A DNA stretch of 64,000 nucleotides. Origin: Trebouxia sp. TZW2008. Lineage: Eukaryota > Chlorophyta > Trebouxiophyceae > Trebouxiales > Trebouxiaceae. The stretch covers positions 1 to 64,000 of the forward strand of contig BDIU01000192.1 in the NCBI GenBank assembly GCA_002118135.1, written 5' to 3'. The position numbers were made by a program, and so were the translations under genes. Positions 1 through 13,006 of this stretch are shown here, in pieces. Position 1 is the stretch's first letter. Each line of letters begins with the position of its first letter. Below the pieces are notes generated by a model. The model did not search any database. It saw only the letters and a list, made by a program, of their open reading frames with translations, and had not been told where the DNA came from.

Positions 1-1390
1 CTTTTTAGCATTGCTGTGCTGCATATGCAGCTTGGCATGTCCTCAGTGCTTTGTTTTTGGGTGACAACACAGCAACGTACCTTGTGAGTGGCAGCTTTTG
101 CACAGCAAGCTGTTCTGGGTACTGGGCTCGATTTGTGTTTCCTGATTGCTCATAGGATGCTGCAGCCTTGCTTTTGCAGCAGTAGCATTTGCAGAATGTG
201 TTGTGTGGCTGCACCAACCTCAGTTGTGATCTTCAGTCCTGTGATCCTGTTGTGACGGCGTGCTTGGAGGGCTCGTTGCTGCCTGTGAAGTTGCCTTGGG
301 TTGAGATTGGATCGAGCTGTGTTGCTTCGAGTCGATTTGGCTGGTCGTTAGGCTGTCACTGTGTGACAGATCTCCTTGGCTGTTTTGCTGTTTGTTCTGG
401 GGCACAGCATGTGACATTTGATTAGCAATTGGAACAATAATGCAAGAGTGGTTTAGGTACTCAAATTTGGTGGTCAAAGTACTCAAATTTGTTCAACCTT
501 GTCAATCTACTAAGGACACTCAAAATCTTGCATGCCTGCTCAGGTACAACCTAGGGTCAAGAACCCGGTGACAGGCAAGCTTCAAGATGACAAGCAAAAG
601 CCGTAGCTGGTGAGTATGGGTGCTTGTTGTTGCCACATGAGACCCTACAATCTGGCTTGAGGGCGCTTGGCTGTTGAGGGTGGTTTTGCAGGAGGCAAAG
701 GCGCTGACAACAGCAAGCATCTCTTGGCTGCTACTGCCTGTCTGACCAAGCACGTCACTGCAATCGCAATGATGGAGACTTGCAGACTTGCTTGGGCAGC
801 AGCTGTAAGGTCAGCTGTCTGTGAGACCATTGCATTTTGGCTGTGGCGTGTATAGATGCGTGGCACCATGCTGCACAGTTCTTGGCAATGTGTTCTATGC
901 GTGACAGCAAATCAGATTGGTCAAGCAAAAAGTATTCCACTTAGGCTGATGAGTACTAGTGTGCAATCCAAATAGCTCTGTCAGGGCTACTGTTGGCTGA
1001 TGCGCAGCAATGCTGATGCTGCTAACTTGCTGCTGATTGCCATTTGATTAGTTACTTGCAGCGCTGCTGTTTGATTCTGCTGCTTCACAGGACACAAGCT
1101 GTGATGTTGCCAGATAAATCTGAACAAATGCTCAAAGTCTTACCTGCAAGGTGCATCAGGACGTGTCAAACTCTACATAGGCAAAAGGGCAATTAATCTG
1201 AAGCTCAATTGCAATAAGAGCCACAATCATGTGTGTAAAGCTTTGCTGGCTCCTTGTCAAGCAACATCAAGCAGTGCAGGGTGTCAGACTCTGCTGGACA
1301 GCGGAGTAACAATACAGCTCATTCCTACCGCAAAAGGATCAACTCCTCCGAGGGTCCCTTACAGGCGCTGTGGCTAAGACAGACCGCAAC

Positions 1391-1528
1391 TTAAAATCTA
1401 AGCTCATAGTCAGCTGCACTGCCGATCCCGCGCGACAGTCGGGCAAACCTCGGGGCGATCAAAGCGTCAGACAGTTCCGCAGCATCATGACGGCGGTGTT
1501 GTAAGCCAAGCTCTGGCGCCCACAACAT
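1391..1528 (-). CDS. Possible short exon or small ORF, unassigned
   Basis: This is a 45-codon open frame from an ATG at 1528 to a TAA. It contains a run of Ala, Glu and Arg residues and no known motif. The telomere-like CCCTA block lies just upstream of its start. Its orientation would make it the divergent partner of flavodoxin. No acceptor or donor could be phased to further exons, so it may be random. Confidence 0.18.
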   Translation of the reverse strand: MLWAPELGLQHRRHDAAELSDALIAPRFARLSRGIGSAADYELRF

Positions 1529-1585
1529 GTACCCCTGCGTTAAAACACACCGGATCCCAAAACCCTCTGTTGCAAAACGCAAAAA

Positions 1586-1630
1586 CACCCTAAAACCCTA
1601 GACCCTATAGCCACCCTAACTCCCCTAACA
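1586..1630. repeat. Degenerate telomere-like CCCTA block
   Basis: Five CCCTA units occur within 45 bases, separated by A- and T-rich spacers, resembling degenerate copies of the plant/green-algal telomere repeat CCCTAAA. A reverse AGGGTTTTG lies about 30 bases further on. It sits roughly 430 bases upstream of the flavodoxin start codon. It could be an interstitial telomeric remnant or a cluster of telo-box promoter elements. Confidence 0.5.
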
Positions 1631-2058
1631 AAATTGAAAGTTCAAAATTTTCTAGGGTTTTGCAAAACCCTGCGCGCTCAGATCCGGTGTGTTATAACGT
1701 CAGCACAACATATATGCCTGACCGAAAACGGCGGTCAATTGACTGGAACCTGCATTGGTAGCTGCACTATCCAGTGTTACTTATTTTGACCCCACGTGGG
1801 CCTGTAAGGCACGCTTTCACAATTTTGCATCCGAAAATATTACGCTTTTTTCTGCCTGCAAGTGCAGAGCGCGTGTGCTGCACCCAAGGCCACGCGCTGC
1901 ACAGACACTGCGCGGTGCAAGCTCGTGGTGTCTGGAAATCATGGTTTGTCAAGATAGGCACCCCATCGTTTGGACTGAGTGCTTGCTTGAACGCTTCCCG
2001 ATAACGTCGTTCGTAAGCCGACGCAAAGCTTCAGGCCATCTGTTGACCTTCAGTCAGA

Positions 2059-3630
2059 ATGTCTGCCGCTTTGCGTCCAACTCCAACATTCAGCAGGTAC
2101 ACTTTTCGAACGAGCTATCAGCTTTGCGATGCTTCAGCATATCTTAACCTTATCCCGCAAACATGATAGCCGAGAAATGTACTCGGACTCGGCGCATGTG
2201 TCACAATGACAAGCTTCATCTGCAGCCCGATCACGAGTTGTATGTTTCACTCAGAACTTGTTTTGCAGGGTCAGCAGTGTAAACTCAAGAGCCGGTTTTG
2301 GCAGCATAAACGCCTTCACCAGATCTCGTCGCGCGGCACTATCCAACAGGCGCGTGGTAAACAGGCGCAGCAGCAACGTATGCCGCGCGCAGCTGGGAAT
2401 TTTCTTCAGCACCAGCACAGGCCACACAGAAGATATTGCAGGCCTGATTAAAGAGGTGAGCACAGTTGAGTTCACAAGCAACCTGCACACCTTGCACCAT
2501 TTGTACAACACAGAGAAGCACTACACTGCCCTGGCATGATGTGGCGTGTTGCATGTATGACTGCTGCATCTTTGCTGCTTGGAGCTTACCAGAAAGCGAC
2601 ATTGATTTATGCCCTTGCTCAGGAATTCGGTGATGAAGCTGATGGCCCCACTGACATTGGTGAGACTGAACTCGCTAAGCTCAGTGACTATCATGGCCTT
2701 GTTGTCGGCGCCCCCACATGGAACACTGATGTGGACACAGAGCGAAGTGGCACCAATTGGGACGGCGTGCTTGAGGACATCAAAGGTGACCTGCCTCCTC
2801 TTTAATGCCCTGCTACTGCAATGAGACATTGCTTGGAATCAATGCTCAAAGAGATGCTGAGCAGGCAAGTACAAGCACATCTCTACATGAAAAGGCACTG
2901 CAGCATAGCTACATTTTGCGTGCCTAGTCTTGATGATCTTTCTTTTTTGTTCTGTGACCAATGTTTGGTGCAAAGTTGTCACCCTCCTGGTGTTCTTTGA
3001 CACTGGGCTGCCCTTCTTGAGCAGTTGCACTGTCCATGAACTCAAACAACCCCTCACTGACGCTGACATGTTGTGGCTGCAGCTCTGGACCTGAAGGACA
3101 AGCCCGTTGCAGTCTTTGGCTTGGGGGATGCTGCCGGCTATGGTGAGTACTTCTGTGACGCCATGGAGGAGATCTACTCCACCTTCAAGTCAGCTGGTGC
3201 CAAGATGGTTGGCCACTGGCCCGCAGAGGGCTACGAGCATGAGGGCTCCAAGGTGGGTACACATTCTTAGACAGCACATCTGCATTGTTGTTGCGTTGTC
3301 GCATGCTTCCATTTCCTGAGTACTTGGTCTGTTGTGTCTGTGTTTCTGTGGGTCCATCAAAGACCACTCACGCTGTGGCGCATATGCACTTTGGCCATGA
3401 CTAATGCTGCACCTGCTACATGCACTTTACCTGCACCAAGCCATGGTGTATATGGATAACGAAATTGCAATCATGCCCCAAAGCAATCAATGCAAATTCC
3501 ACTGCGCTTGCAGGCTCTGTTGGATGACAACACCTTCTGCGGCTTGCCCCTTGATGAGGACAACCAGGATGACATGAGTGCAGACCGTATCAAGGGCTGG
3601 GTTTCACAGCTCAAGAAGGAGATTGCCTAA
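2059..3630 (+). CDS. Chloroplast flavodoxin, five exons
   Basis: Flavodoxin is a small FMN electron carrier that replaces ferredoxin in the plastid, classically under iron limitation. Exons are 2059-2096, 2269-2455, 2623-2785, 3083-3252 and 3514-3630, all phase-consistent, giving 224 residues. The first ~50 residues are rich in Ser, Arg and Ala with no acidic residues, as in a chloroplast transit peptide. The FMN phosphate loop reads FFSTSTGHTED, followed by the GAPTWNTD loop and the FGLGDAAGYGEYF segment typical of long-chain flavodoxins. The mature length (~170 residues) fits the family. The ATG at 2059 was chosen because exon 1 then splices in phase into the Arg/Ser-rich presequence. The family is absent from land plants, so it marks an algal genome. 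Confidence 0.93.
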
Positions 3631-4352
3631 TCTTACTATTGAGTTATGTTGACAGCTGGCAGCTTTGCAAATGCAGATTTTGCTCAAAAGATGCATTTCA
3701 GACACTTACATAGGTTAGACAGCTTTTCTGAACCTTTTTTCCAAGCCATGTGCATTGAGGGTCGAGGGCGCATTTGCCAGCTGCTTACACATGTGCAATG
3801 CTGCTTGACATACGACATGATGTTGCGTCATGCAGTCATGAGTTTTGAGATTGGCCTTTCATGCGTGCAGCGTTTCTGCCGCCACCAGCTGTTTCTGTAA
3901 TGCTGTACTGCCCATATCTGTATTTGTTTGAAAATTGTAATTGAATGTAATAAACACTGCTGAAGTTCCGGGTGCATGCCTTGGATGACATGACAACATG
4001 TTCTACTGTGTAAATCACAAAATGCAGCACTAGACTTCAATTTCAGAGAGCCATTTGCTACAGCCTACCACGCAACCGTGTGACACTTTTCGAGTCACAG
4101 CAACAGCATAGCATAGTATTACTACGCCATGTCAGTACTATTTAAACTCATCAAAAGCACATGTGCAGAGGTTGCTGGTCCACAAGATTTATGATCAAGC
4201 ATCAGTAAAACATAGCATACTGTACAGAGCACACGTGGCTGCATTGACGCTTCTGACTGCATGTATTTGGCATTAGCTTTGGAGTGTAGCCTACTGGCAC
4301 TGACACATCACTGTGGCTGATGGAACAAGACTGTGTGCCTGGTTTGCATGCG
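3631..4352. other. Convergent 3' intergenic region
   Basis: This stretch lies between the stop codons of flavodoxin (+) and the coiled-coil gene (-). It holds the presumed 3' untranslated regions. I see no ORF, RNA gene or repeat worth naming. Confidence 0.6.
3936..3950 (+). terminator. Polyadenylation signals TGTAA for flavodoxin
   Basis: Two TGTAA motifs, the usual chlorophyte poly(A) signal, lie about 300 bases after the flavodoxin stop. No other gene on this strand intervenes. Confidence 0.5.
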
Positions 4353-7300
4353 TCATCGATATCCTGCTGGGGCAATGTGCCGCTCCCTCTGTGGTTTCCA
4401 CAATGCAGGCAACAGCAGGTCATCAGGAGAGAACTCAACAGCAGAGTTGCTGGACTGATGCCTGGACAGCTTGTCCTTGACAGCATTGTGCACAGCTTGC
4501 AGGTTGTGTCTAGCACTGAATGCACCCTGATCTCTTGCCTGCGGAGCTGCTTCAGCTTTGTCAACTGCAGCATGCATATCAGCAACAGCCTTGCTCATCT
4601 TATCTACCAGCTCATGCATCTGGCGGGTTTCCTGCACATTCTGGTGCAACTGCTCTTGCGACTGCTGAAGCTGCTGCTGCGACTGTTGTAACTGTGACTG
4701 TGAGCGCTGAAGATCATGACTGATCTGCTTGTACACAGCCTGGAGCTTCCTGAAATCTGCTGCAGTGCTGCTGTCTGATGTGACTTGGCATTTGACAAGC
4801 CTGTACTGTTCAAGAAGCTGCTTGTACTGCAGTGAGGCTTGATGCAGAGCTCCTTTGAGACTCTTGATTTCAGCTGCATCTTCATTGTCATCAGTATTTA
4901 TGCTACTGAGTCGCCGCTGCACTGCACTCAATGCCACCTGCTTGACACAGAAGATGCATCATGGCTTAGAGGGCGCAAGACAATGCAGCGTGGTTGAACG
5001 TATAATGCTGCACCATTGACAGGTTGTGAGACAAATATGACGTGTCTGGAGTAGCTACAAGAATAGCTCAGATACAATGTTGAGTTGCGGGTAATGTCAT
5101 GCATTGCAGTGGTGTCAACAGAGCGTGTTTGCTGAGTACCTGCAACTCATAGCGGTCCTCTGTGACAGCGGCCAGCTCTGCACTCAAAGCCTTGATTTGT
5201 TGACTCAGGTGCTGTTGAGCCTGCTGTGAGCGCTGAGCCTCTGCTTGACGCTGCTGCGTTTCGGCTGCACAACTGGCTTTCGTACACACTGCCTGAACAT
5301 ACAGCAGACCATGACAAAATTCAGCAAGCAACCAGCAAAATCTTTATGCTCAACGTGCTTAGGTAGGGGTGCTAGCAATTAGAGCCTGATTAACAATGTA
5401 CACCAAAGGAATACCTAAGCATATCATTGAAACAAACAAGCGTTTGCACCTGAAGGCAGCACCTCGAAAGGCATTCACCGTTTTGCAGTGGTGCGTACAG
5501 CAGGAACTTACAGCTTACTATACGTACACAGTAGGAAACATCAGCCCCAGGCATCCAGCAGCACTTGAGCTTCAATACAGGCAAATGACTGAGTAAGCTT
5601 GTACCTGGTCCTCAGCTTCCTCAAGGCTTGTCAGAAGGCGGCTGTTGTCACTTTGTAGCACGGCAAGTGCTGACTGAAGCTGCAACACCTGCTGCTGATC
5701 AGCTCCTCCAGCAAGGGCAAGTTGTTGCTGTACTACGCCAAGCTGAGTCTGGACTACATGCACTTCCTGCTGCTGCTCAGACGCCTGCTACACACAGCCT
5801 TCTCAGTGCAACAACCTCAAGATGTCAGAGAGGCAGCAGGGTAAGGATACATGCGCAAACACCGCTGACAGCAGCGATGCAAACTTGCACATTGTTCCAT
5901 TGCATTGGACAAGCAAAGACTGCCTTGGCACTAAGCACAGAGCCAAATCTTGTGTGAACAGAATGGGCTGCAGGAAGGAGAGTCGTGGGAATGAATCTTG
6001 TAATTTGTGCCGTGCATGCAGTAGCTGAGCCTCACCTGCTGTAAAGCTGTTGTCTTTGCAGTTCTTTCATCTGCCAGGGCAGTCTGAAGGTCATAGACCA
6101 TCTGTTGCAAAGAGGCAACACTGGCGGCATGGTTTGCAGCTTCGCCTTGCAGCTTAGCGGCCTGAGTCACCTGCTCCTGCATGTCATGCACAGCTCATAT
6201 GGTAGACACCATCCTTCCAAACCCTGAGTGCAGGCAGGCAGTTCTGTGCTTTCAAGCCACATTCGCACAATCTCTTTACAACAAGGTTCATTGATCATCA
6301 ACAGCGATGAGAGGTTTATTGACTCAATGGGTAGCAAAGACAACGACATGCATTTGCGCTTACCTCATGAGCCTGCTCAGCAGCTGACAGCTTCTCCTTG
6401 TGCAATGCGGCGGCAGCAGCCATATTATCTGCCACCTGTTGCTGCAGCTGCCGCATTTGCATGCCCAATGCCTGACTGGTAGCCTGCAGTTCAGCACTGC
6501 TCAAATGGTACCATTGATCATGTTCAGTCGTTTCCTACAGCTTGCTCAAGCCTGTCGGTCTGTACTGCAGACTTGATGACTGCTGCTGCGCTCCAGAAGT
6601 AGCAGCAGTCCTTGAACATGTCAGGGGTCCGAACAAAACCCAGTCTTCACAAAAAGATTAAGGACAAGCTTTGACATCTGATCAACACCACTGCTGTGCT
6701 ATGTCATCCTGCTGGGGTCATCACTGAACAGCAACAGGGCATCCACCTAGAGTTGCAGTAGACACATGGCAAGTCATACCTGGGCCTCGTGCATGTCATG
6801 CTGTAGAGCCACAATGTCAGGATCTGGAGTCCTGCAGCCTGTGATAGATGCCTGTAAGGCCTGCAACTGTGCAGCCTTGTCTACAAAGCCTGCCTGAAGA
6901 ACCTGTACTCACACGAGCAGCGTCAGCACTGCAGACTAAGGACCTGGCATCACAGCAAGCAGATGCTCAGTCATCTGGACAAAAAATGAACAATTGGCCA
7001 CTGCCCTGGAGAGCTGACAGTCGAGCATGCCACGTTGTCAGCATGGGCCACAGCAATACGTAAGGGCATGTGGCAGCTAGTCTCATGCTGCAGTGCGAAT
7101 GGTGATGTGCACAGCCAGGGTGGTGAACGTGTTTAGAAGCTGTCTGCCTACCAGTCACAATCAGCCCACAAAAACATAATGCAGTAAGCAATCAGATGAT
7201 TTGCCATACATGGATGACGTATGCAAGGCACATACCTGCAATGTAATGCTCTTGTCCAGCAGTTGTTGCTGAAGGGTCTGCAGCTGTGTTGCTTTGTCCA

Positions 7301-10300
7301 ACAGAGTCTTTTCAAGCTCTGCGGCCTTTGCGCTGCTATCAGCAGCTTGCTGCTGCAGAGCTGTGGTGTGTGCTAGCTGTTGGCGCAGCACATCCACCTC
7401 AACTTTGGCAGAAACTGCACCCTGCTGTGCCTGCTGCAGCTCCTTTGATGCATCTGCCTGTTGCTGTCTAGCTGTTGCCAGTTTGAGCTCAAACTGAGCA
7501 GACTGATCCTGTGCTGAACTGAGCTGCTGTGCTGTGGAATGCAATTGCTCTTGCAAATTGCTGCACCGCTCCTGCAGCTTGAGCTGATCAGCAGACTGTT
7601 GCTTAAGCTTTGCAATCTCGTCTCTGCTGGAGGCAGCAACATCCTCAAGCTGCTGCACATGAGCCTGTTGTGCTTGTTGGGCACGCTGTGCCTGCTCTGC
7701 CAGCTGGGCTGAACCTTCAGCAGCCTGCTGTAGAGCCTGTTGTGCTGCCTGAGAGTCATGTTGCTGTTCTGCAAGCTGGCTCTGCAGCTCTTGAAGCTGC
7801 TGTGCTATTGACTGCTCATGAACAGCGCGCTCCTCTGACTCCATCGTGGCCTCTGCCAGCTGCTGTTGCAAGTCCTGCATCTGATGTTGTGTCTGCTCAA
7901 GCTCCTGCTGAGCAGCTGACAGCTGACCTTCCTGCTTCTGTAGCATCTGCGCATCCTGGAACACAACCGGGTTCTGAATATTGATGTGAGACTGCAGACC
8001 CTGGTCTGATCAGCCTATGGCTACGCAAGCTTTGAACAGGTTAGAGACCATTGTGAAGGTGCAAAGGTTGATGTTTTGGTAGCATACAGCTGCTATAGCA
8101 ATTAGACTTTGCATGATATACTTTATGCTCATATTTCAGTCTTCACTGATCAAAGGTTCCATACATCAATGATGTAAAGCAGTGCTGACATGGCCTTGAG
8201 CTCACCTGTGCGTGCTGCTGTTCAACAGCAGCCAGTCGAGCAGAGGCCTGGCTCATGTCTGAGCCCAAATGACCCTCTAGAGTTGCACGCTCATGCTGTA
8301 ACGCCTCCATCTGCTCCATCAAGTCGCCCACTTGCTGCTTTGCCTCTGCCTGTGTGCTGCGCAAGCTGCTCTCTGCAGCTTTTAACTTCTCTTTGACATC
8401 AGCAAGCTCGTGCTCACTTTCTTCAGCTTGCTGAATGTGCTTGGCAACTTCTGCCTCAGCTGCTGAGCTGGCTGCCGACGCAGCTGCCAGCTGCTTCTTC
8501 AGCTCTGAAGCCAAGTCCTGTGCAGTTGCCAGAGAACCTGCAAAGTCATCCTGTGTTTGCTGCTTAGCCTGTGACAAGGCTGTATTGACATCTTGCTGTT
8601 GCTTCAAAGCAGCTGACTGAGTCTGCAAATCTGCCTTGAATGTGTCATTGGCAGACGTGAGGTGTGCCACCTTGCTCTGTAACTCCTGCAACTGCTTCTG
8701 AAGCTTGTCTGTCTCCGCACTGCTAGCTTTGCATGCCTGGTTAAGCTGCGCTGCTTTCGCTTCTGCTGTTGCTGCATTGCTTTTCATGCTGTCAAGCTCT
8801 GCCTGCACGCCTATGAGTGCTGTTTGCGACTGCTGCAACTCAGATGCTTTCGCTGCTTCAGACTGCTGAGTTTGAGCAAGCTGTGCTTGGGCAGTCTGGA
8901 CTGCTTGCTGAGCAGCGTCAAGCTTGCTAGACAACTCATCGCTGGCCTGCTTCAGCTCGATGCATTTCTGCTTGGTCTGCTGCAAGCTGTCTGAGCTTTC
9001 CTGCTCAGCATTGGTCAACCTAGACTGCAGCTCTGCCAGCTGCTGCTGCATTGCATTGCTTTCCTGCTGCTGGCGCTGCATTGCCTGCTCAGTGAAGCCT
9101 TTGTTCTGTGTGAGCACATCAATCTGCTGCTGCATTTCTTCTGTCTTGTGCTGACTTGAGGCCAAGCTGTCATTCAAGGCTGTCTCACAGTTCCTGGCAG
9201 CTTGAAGCTCAGCCTGCATGGCAGCATTGCGACCAGCTGTTTCTGCGCTGGCCCGCTGAGCATCGCCCAGTTCCTGCTGCAGCTTTTGAACTGTGGCCTG
9301 CAGCTCAGCATGCACAGCAGTGGCCTGCTGACTCTGCTCCTGATTCCTGCTGCTAAGGTCAGCCTTCAGCTGCTGCACATCCTCTAGCTGTTGCTGCAGC
9401 TGCTGCTCGCGATCTCTCAGCCCAGCACAGCTGGTCTCACATGAGGCAAGCCTGGTCTGTGTGTTTAGCAGCTGTTGTTGGGCAGCTGAAATTGTCTCCT
9501 GATGCTCTTGCTGCAGCTTCTGCAATTGCTGCTGTGCAGCAATGTCTGCTGCAGCACGGCTATCTTGCAGCTGCTTGAGAGTGATGGTTGCCTGCAAGGC
9601 AGGTCACAGTGGTGAAGGCAGCTGCATTTGTGCTGTGCCTCCAATCTCATAGACGCTGGTATACATAGTTGACAGACTATTCTCATACATGAGGTCATAC
9701 ATGAGGTCTACAGACATTGTGTCTGACAACTGCGTAGATCAAAACCTGCATATGCAACCCGACGCGAAAGTGAAAGTTGCGTGTCAGCTTTAGCAGGACA
9801 CATGACGTGAATGCAGCCAGATTGCTGCCTGCAGGACATGTTTTCAGGGAAGCCATGCACTGGGATTCATTTGCCTGACGACAAGTTACCTTATCTTGTG
9901 CCTGCTTGGCAGCATCTGCAGCTTCTGCATGTCTGACTGCAGCTTGCTTGGCCTCAGCTTGACGTCCAGATTGCTCAGACAGCAGTGCTGCCTTCAGGGC
10001 AATTTCCCGTCCCTCTGCCGCTGCAAGCTGGTGTGCTAAGTCAGCAGCTTCCTTCTGGCTCCCCAGCAGGCTGCCTGAGTCTGAGTATACCTGCATGGTC
10101 TTGCTGTTGCAGGTCCATACAGACCAGCCCAGAGACACAATGCACTTCATATAGCCTCCTGCACAGCAATAGGACAGCGTATGCATCACGAGAATGCAGG
10201 CCAGAATGCTTTTGTTTGTTGACATGCTGCTTGACCTGAAATCTGTGTCAGCATGTTCACCCGATCTCAATCCACCAAATGTGTGCCTAATGTGGATCCG

Positions 10301-12727
10301 CGCAGATGCATGAGATGGCATGCAGTGCAAGTGTCAACAGCATGCTTTGCTCCTGTGACCGATAGCTTGTTGTTTGTACTGCGTGTAATATTGTCACAAC
10401 AGCACTGCTGATGCATGCTTCTGATGCAGCGTCTGCTTGTTCGACTGAAATGGTTGACACGTTTAGATGAACAACAGCTTTGGATGACACAAAGTAGCGC
10501 ACGTCACGTTCAGGTCGCCAGTGCAAAATTTGCAGCAACTTGGCTTTCTCTGCCGGCAAGAGCTTTGCTGGTCAAAGCGTGCCTCCTTAGGAATGTTTGT
10601 GTAGGATGCAGGCCGACGTGCCTCACCTTGGTCATTGAGGCTGTACAGGACTTGGTAACTATGCACATCATGAGCGATGATGCTTCTGTCACCAGAGCCG
10701 CTCAGTACATGGCTGCCCACATGCTCCAAGCAGCTCACCCTATCACTGTGAGCTCTGTTCTGACTGACCAGGGCCTCTTTTTCAGCCTGCCAAACTAGCA
10801 CTAAGCCATCTTCTGTTCCAGCCCACACCGACTGCCCAACAGTGCGTAAGCTACATACCCCTGTATAGTCAGACACAAGACTTGAGCCCTGCAACTTGCA
10901 GTCTGTGCAATAGGCAAGTCAAAGTCTGCTGTACAAGCTGCAGATCACAGCTTGCATTGTGCACAATCGTCTTTGAAAGCAAGACAAGATTGTCATGCAG
11001 TTTGCAACATATGGGAGGGGCGAGGTTGTTATGCAAGTGCTGGCAACACAGCAATGCCGAAATGAAGGCCCACCTTGTCCAGACGGTGTTTTCAAGGACC
11101 TGGCAAGGCTGCTGTCCATCTTGAAGGCAGCATCCAGATCTGTCACTGCAATTGTCCCATCCGAGCTGCCGCTCCATACCTGAGCAATCATTCACTAGCA
11201 TGTCACTTAGATCTGTTTAGGATGTTTGCCAAGAAATGTACACCCTGCTGAAACATGATGACATTAACGGTGGATGTTGAGCAATCAACGCCAGACACAA
11301 CACAAACTTGTTAAGAGCCACAGGATATATCACTATAGAGAAAGCTTGCCATTAATCTACCTTGGTGATGCCTGAAGCTTGGGTGATGGCAAAGCATTCA
11401 ACTGAACCTCTGTGAATGGTGCTAGAGCCAAGCTGACGATAATCATCTCCAGCCCATACTTTGATCTGCACAGCATTTCTTTGATCTCTTGCAACTGTCT
11501 GATGGCTGTGCAGTATTGCAAAAGCGTTTTCTTTTACATTCAAGGCTGACAATTAGACAAAAGCTGCTATGTGCACAATCAACTAACACCTCCCTACACA
11601 TCTTGCAATTTGCACGAACAGAATTACATGTGTGCACAAATATATACTCAAGCTTTTGGCTTGAGCATGTTTGTGGTAGCATATGGTGCTGATGTCAGGA
11701 TAGAAAGCAGGTATATTTGTCTGACCTGCCAATCATGCCCGCCTGAAACTACTGCACTGCCTGCTGAGCCTGTGGAGAAAATTGCTGCAGCAGCTAGAAT
11801 TTCACCATTGTGCGCGGCAAAACCCTGCACAGACGCACCAATTCAGGGACCAGGCTGTCTCACATCCATTCCTGGACTGGCCAAGCATAGTTCACAGGCA
11901 AGCAGCTACAACAGCCCTGACACCAAGAAGTTGCCCACAGACACAACAAATCAGGACCAGCGGCGAGACACCCTGCTTAGGCATGCCACCAGTCAAGCAG
12001 TCAATGCATCAGTTTGCCTTGGTGACAAAGTGGTGCTTGTCAAAGCAGCAGGACACACATATTATGCAATACGATAAAGGCAGCACAAGCATATCAGGCA
12101 AATTCTGCAAGAACATATACATGCAGTATTGACACATTGAACGCCATTCTTCGCATTTGACTGCACCAATGCTACTGGTCACGTGAGAATGTACATAACA
12201 ATTTCGTTTAGTGCGTTCGGCAATGTTTGGTTTGACTTGTTTGGATTCGCAGACCTTGTTTTTGATCTGAAGCGTGACCAAGTCATACACCGCTATGGTT
12301 CCACCTCCCGTGCAGCACCACAGGTCAGATCCAACCACAGCCATGCAATGTACCATGCTGCCAAAAGCATTTGCAGGCATAAGCTGAACATTCCTGCAGC
12401 AGTTCAGGTCATAGTCACCTCCTTGAAACGCAATTTGAGGGTCTGATTGATGACACAGATCATCAGATCACCACAGTCCGTCAGGGAACCGGTCTGGCAA
12501 TAATAAGACTCTTGTCTAAGGTTATTCACCCACTTGCCAGTAGTTGATTCCCACAGGTGAACACCAGTCCTTCCAGATGTGATCAAATTGCTCGAGTATG
12601 GTACAGCCGCTTTGACGCTGCCTGCATGCTGGTTTGTATAGGTGTGGACAGAGGCCCAGTGAAGTCCGCCGGGGTTTGGCAAGTCGCTTTCTGGCTCTTT
12701 ACGGGTGATCGCAGTCCTGACGTTCAT
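4353..12727 (-). CDS. WD40-repeat N-terminus plus long Gln-rich coiled coil
   Basis: Exons, high to low: 12419-12727, 12237-12383, 11726-11824, 11361-11465, 11074-11179, 10627-10860, 9890-10158, 8206-9591, 7236-7955, 6780-6893, 6364-6483, 6036-6176, 5605-5784, 5140-5292, 4353-4937. Phases agree throughout and give 1555 residues. Residues 1 to ~360 show WD40 blades, with signatures such as IKVWAGDDYRQL, VWAGTEDGLVLVW and LSGSGDRSIIAHD. Residues ~360-1555 are almost uninterrupted Gln/Ala/Leu/Glu coiled coil. The fold suggests a scaffold: a propeller for binding partners and a long rod. I recognise no named family. Two weak points are the ~35-nt first intron and the assumption that no small exon hides between 11825 and 12236. 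The start (ATG at 12727) is the first in-frame ATG of the open frame. Confidence 0.82.
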
Positions 12728-13006
12728 GCAGCTTCCGTTGTTGCAACTGCGATCCGATCTAGCAGGGCAACCGCTGTGTAATCGCTGCTGCAGTGGCAGC
12801 GCCAAGTCGCTAAGTTGGCGATCGTCTTATTGCAGTTTGACTTCGCTGTGTAGTCAGCAGGGTGCAGTGACGGTTCGCGCCACCGTAACTGATCTGAGAT
12901 ACAGCAAATTAGGGTTTCCTGCGATCGCCTTCCTGTGGTGTAACTGTTAAGCGAAGTGCGCATCTTGAAGCCGCACGCACGGTCTGTTGCATCCGAGCAT
13001 AGCAAG
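12728..13006. promoter_or_regulatory. Shared divergent promoter, WD40 gene and EF-G
   Basis: Only 279 bases separate the two start codons. The interval carries a reverse telo-box (TTAGGGTTT at 12909-12917) about 90 bases before the EF-G start. In plants, telo-boxes are associated with translation-machinery genes. Confidence 0.5.
12909..12917. promoter_or_regulatory. Telo-box (AAACCCTAA) near EF-G start
   Basis: The sequence TTAGGGTTT is the reverse complement of AAACCCTAA. It lies ~90 bases upstream of the EF-G ATG, and a similar box precedes eL29 in this window. Its function here is inferred from plant ribosomal-protein promoters. Confidence 0.4.

Larger units (their letters stand above)
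1..2058. other. Left-edge region without a confident gene
   Basis: I see no gene I can support here. Short open frames exist on both strands but none has a recognisable domain or a phased exon chain. A minus-strand frame with an ATG at 1528 and a stop at 1391 has coding-like composition and would be divergent from flavodoxin, matching the alternating gene pattern of the window. I could not find its downstream exons. Around 459-490 a short direct repeat (TACTCAAATTTG, two copies) occurs. A block of CCCTA units lies at 1586-1630. Confidence 0.5.

Noticed and set aside
8143..9597. Antisense Cys/Leu-rich ORFs opposite the coiled-coil exons
   Set aside because: They are shadows of CAG/CTG-rich codons on the coding strand.
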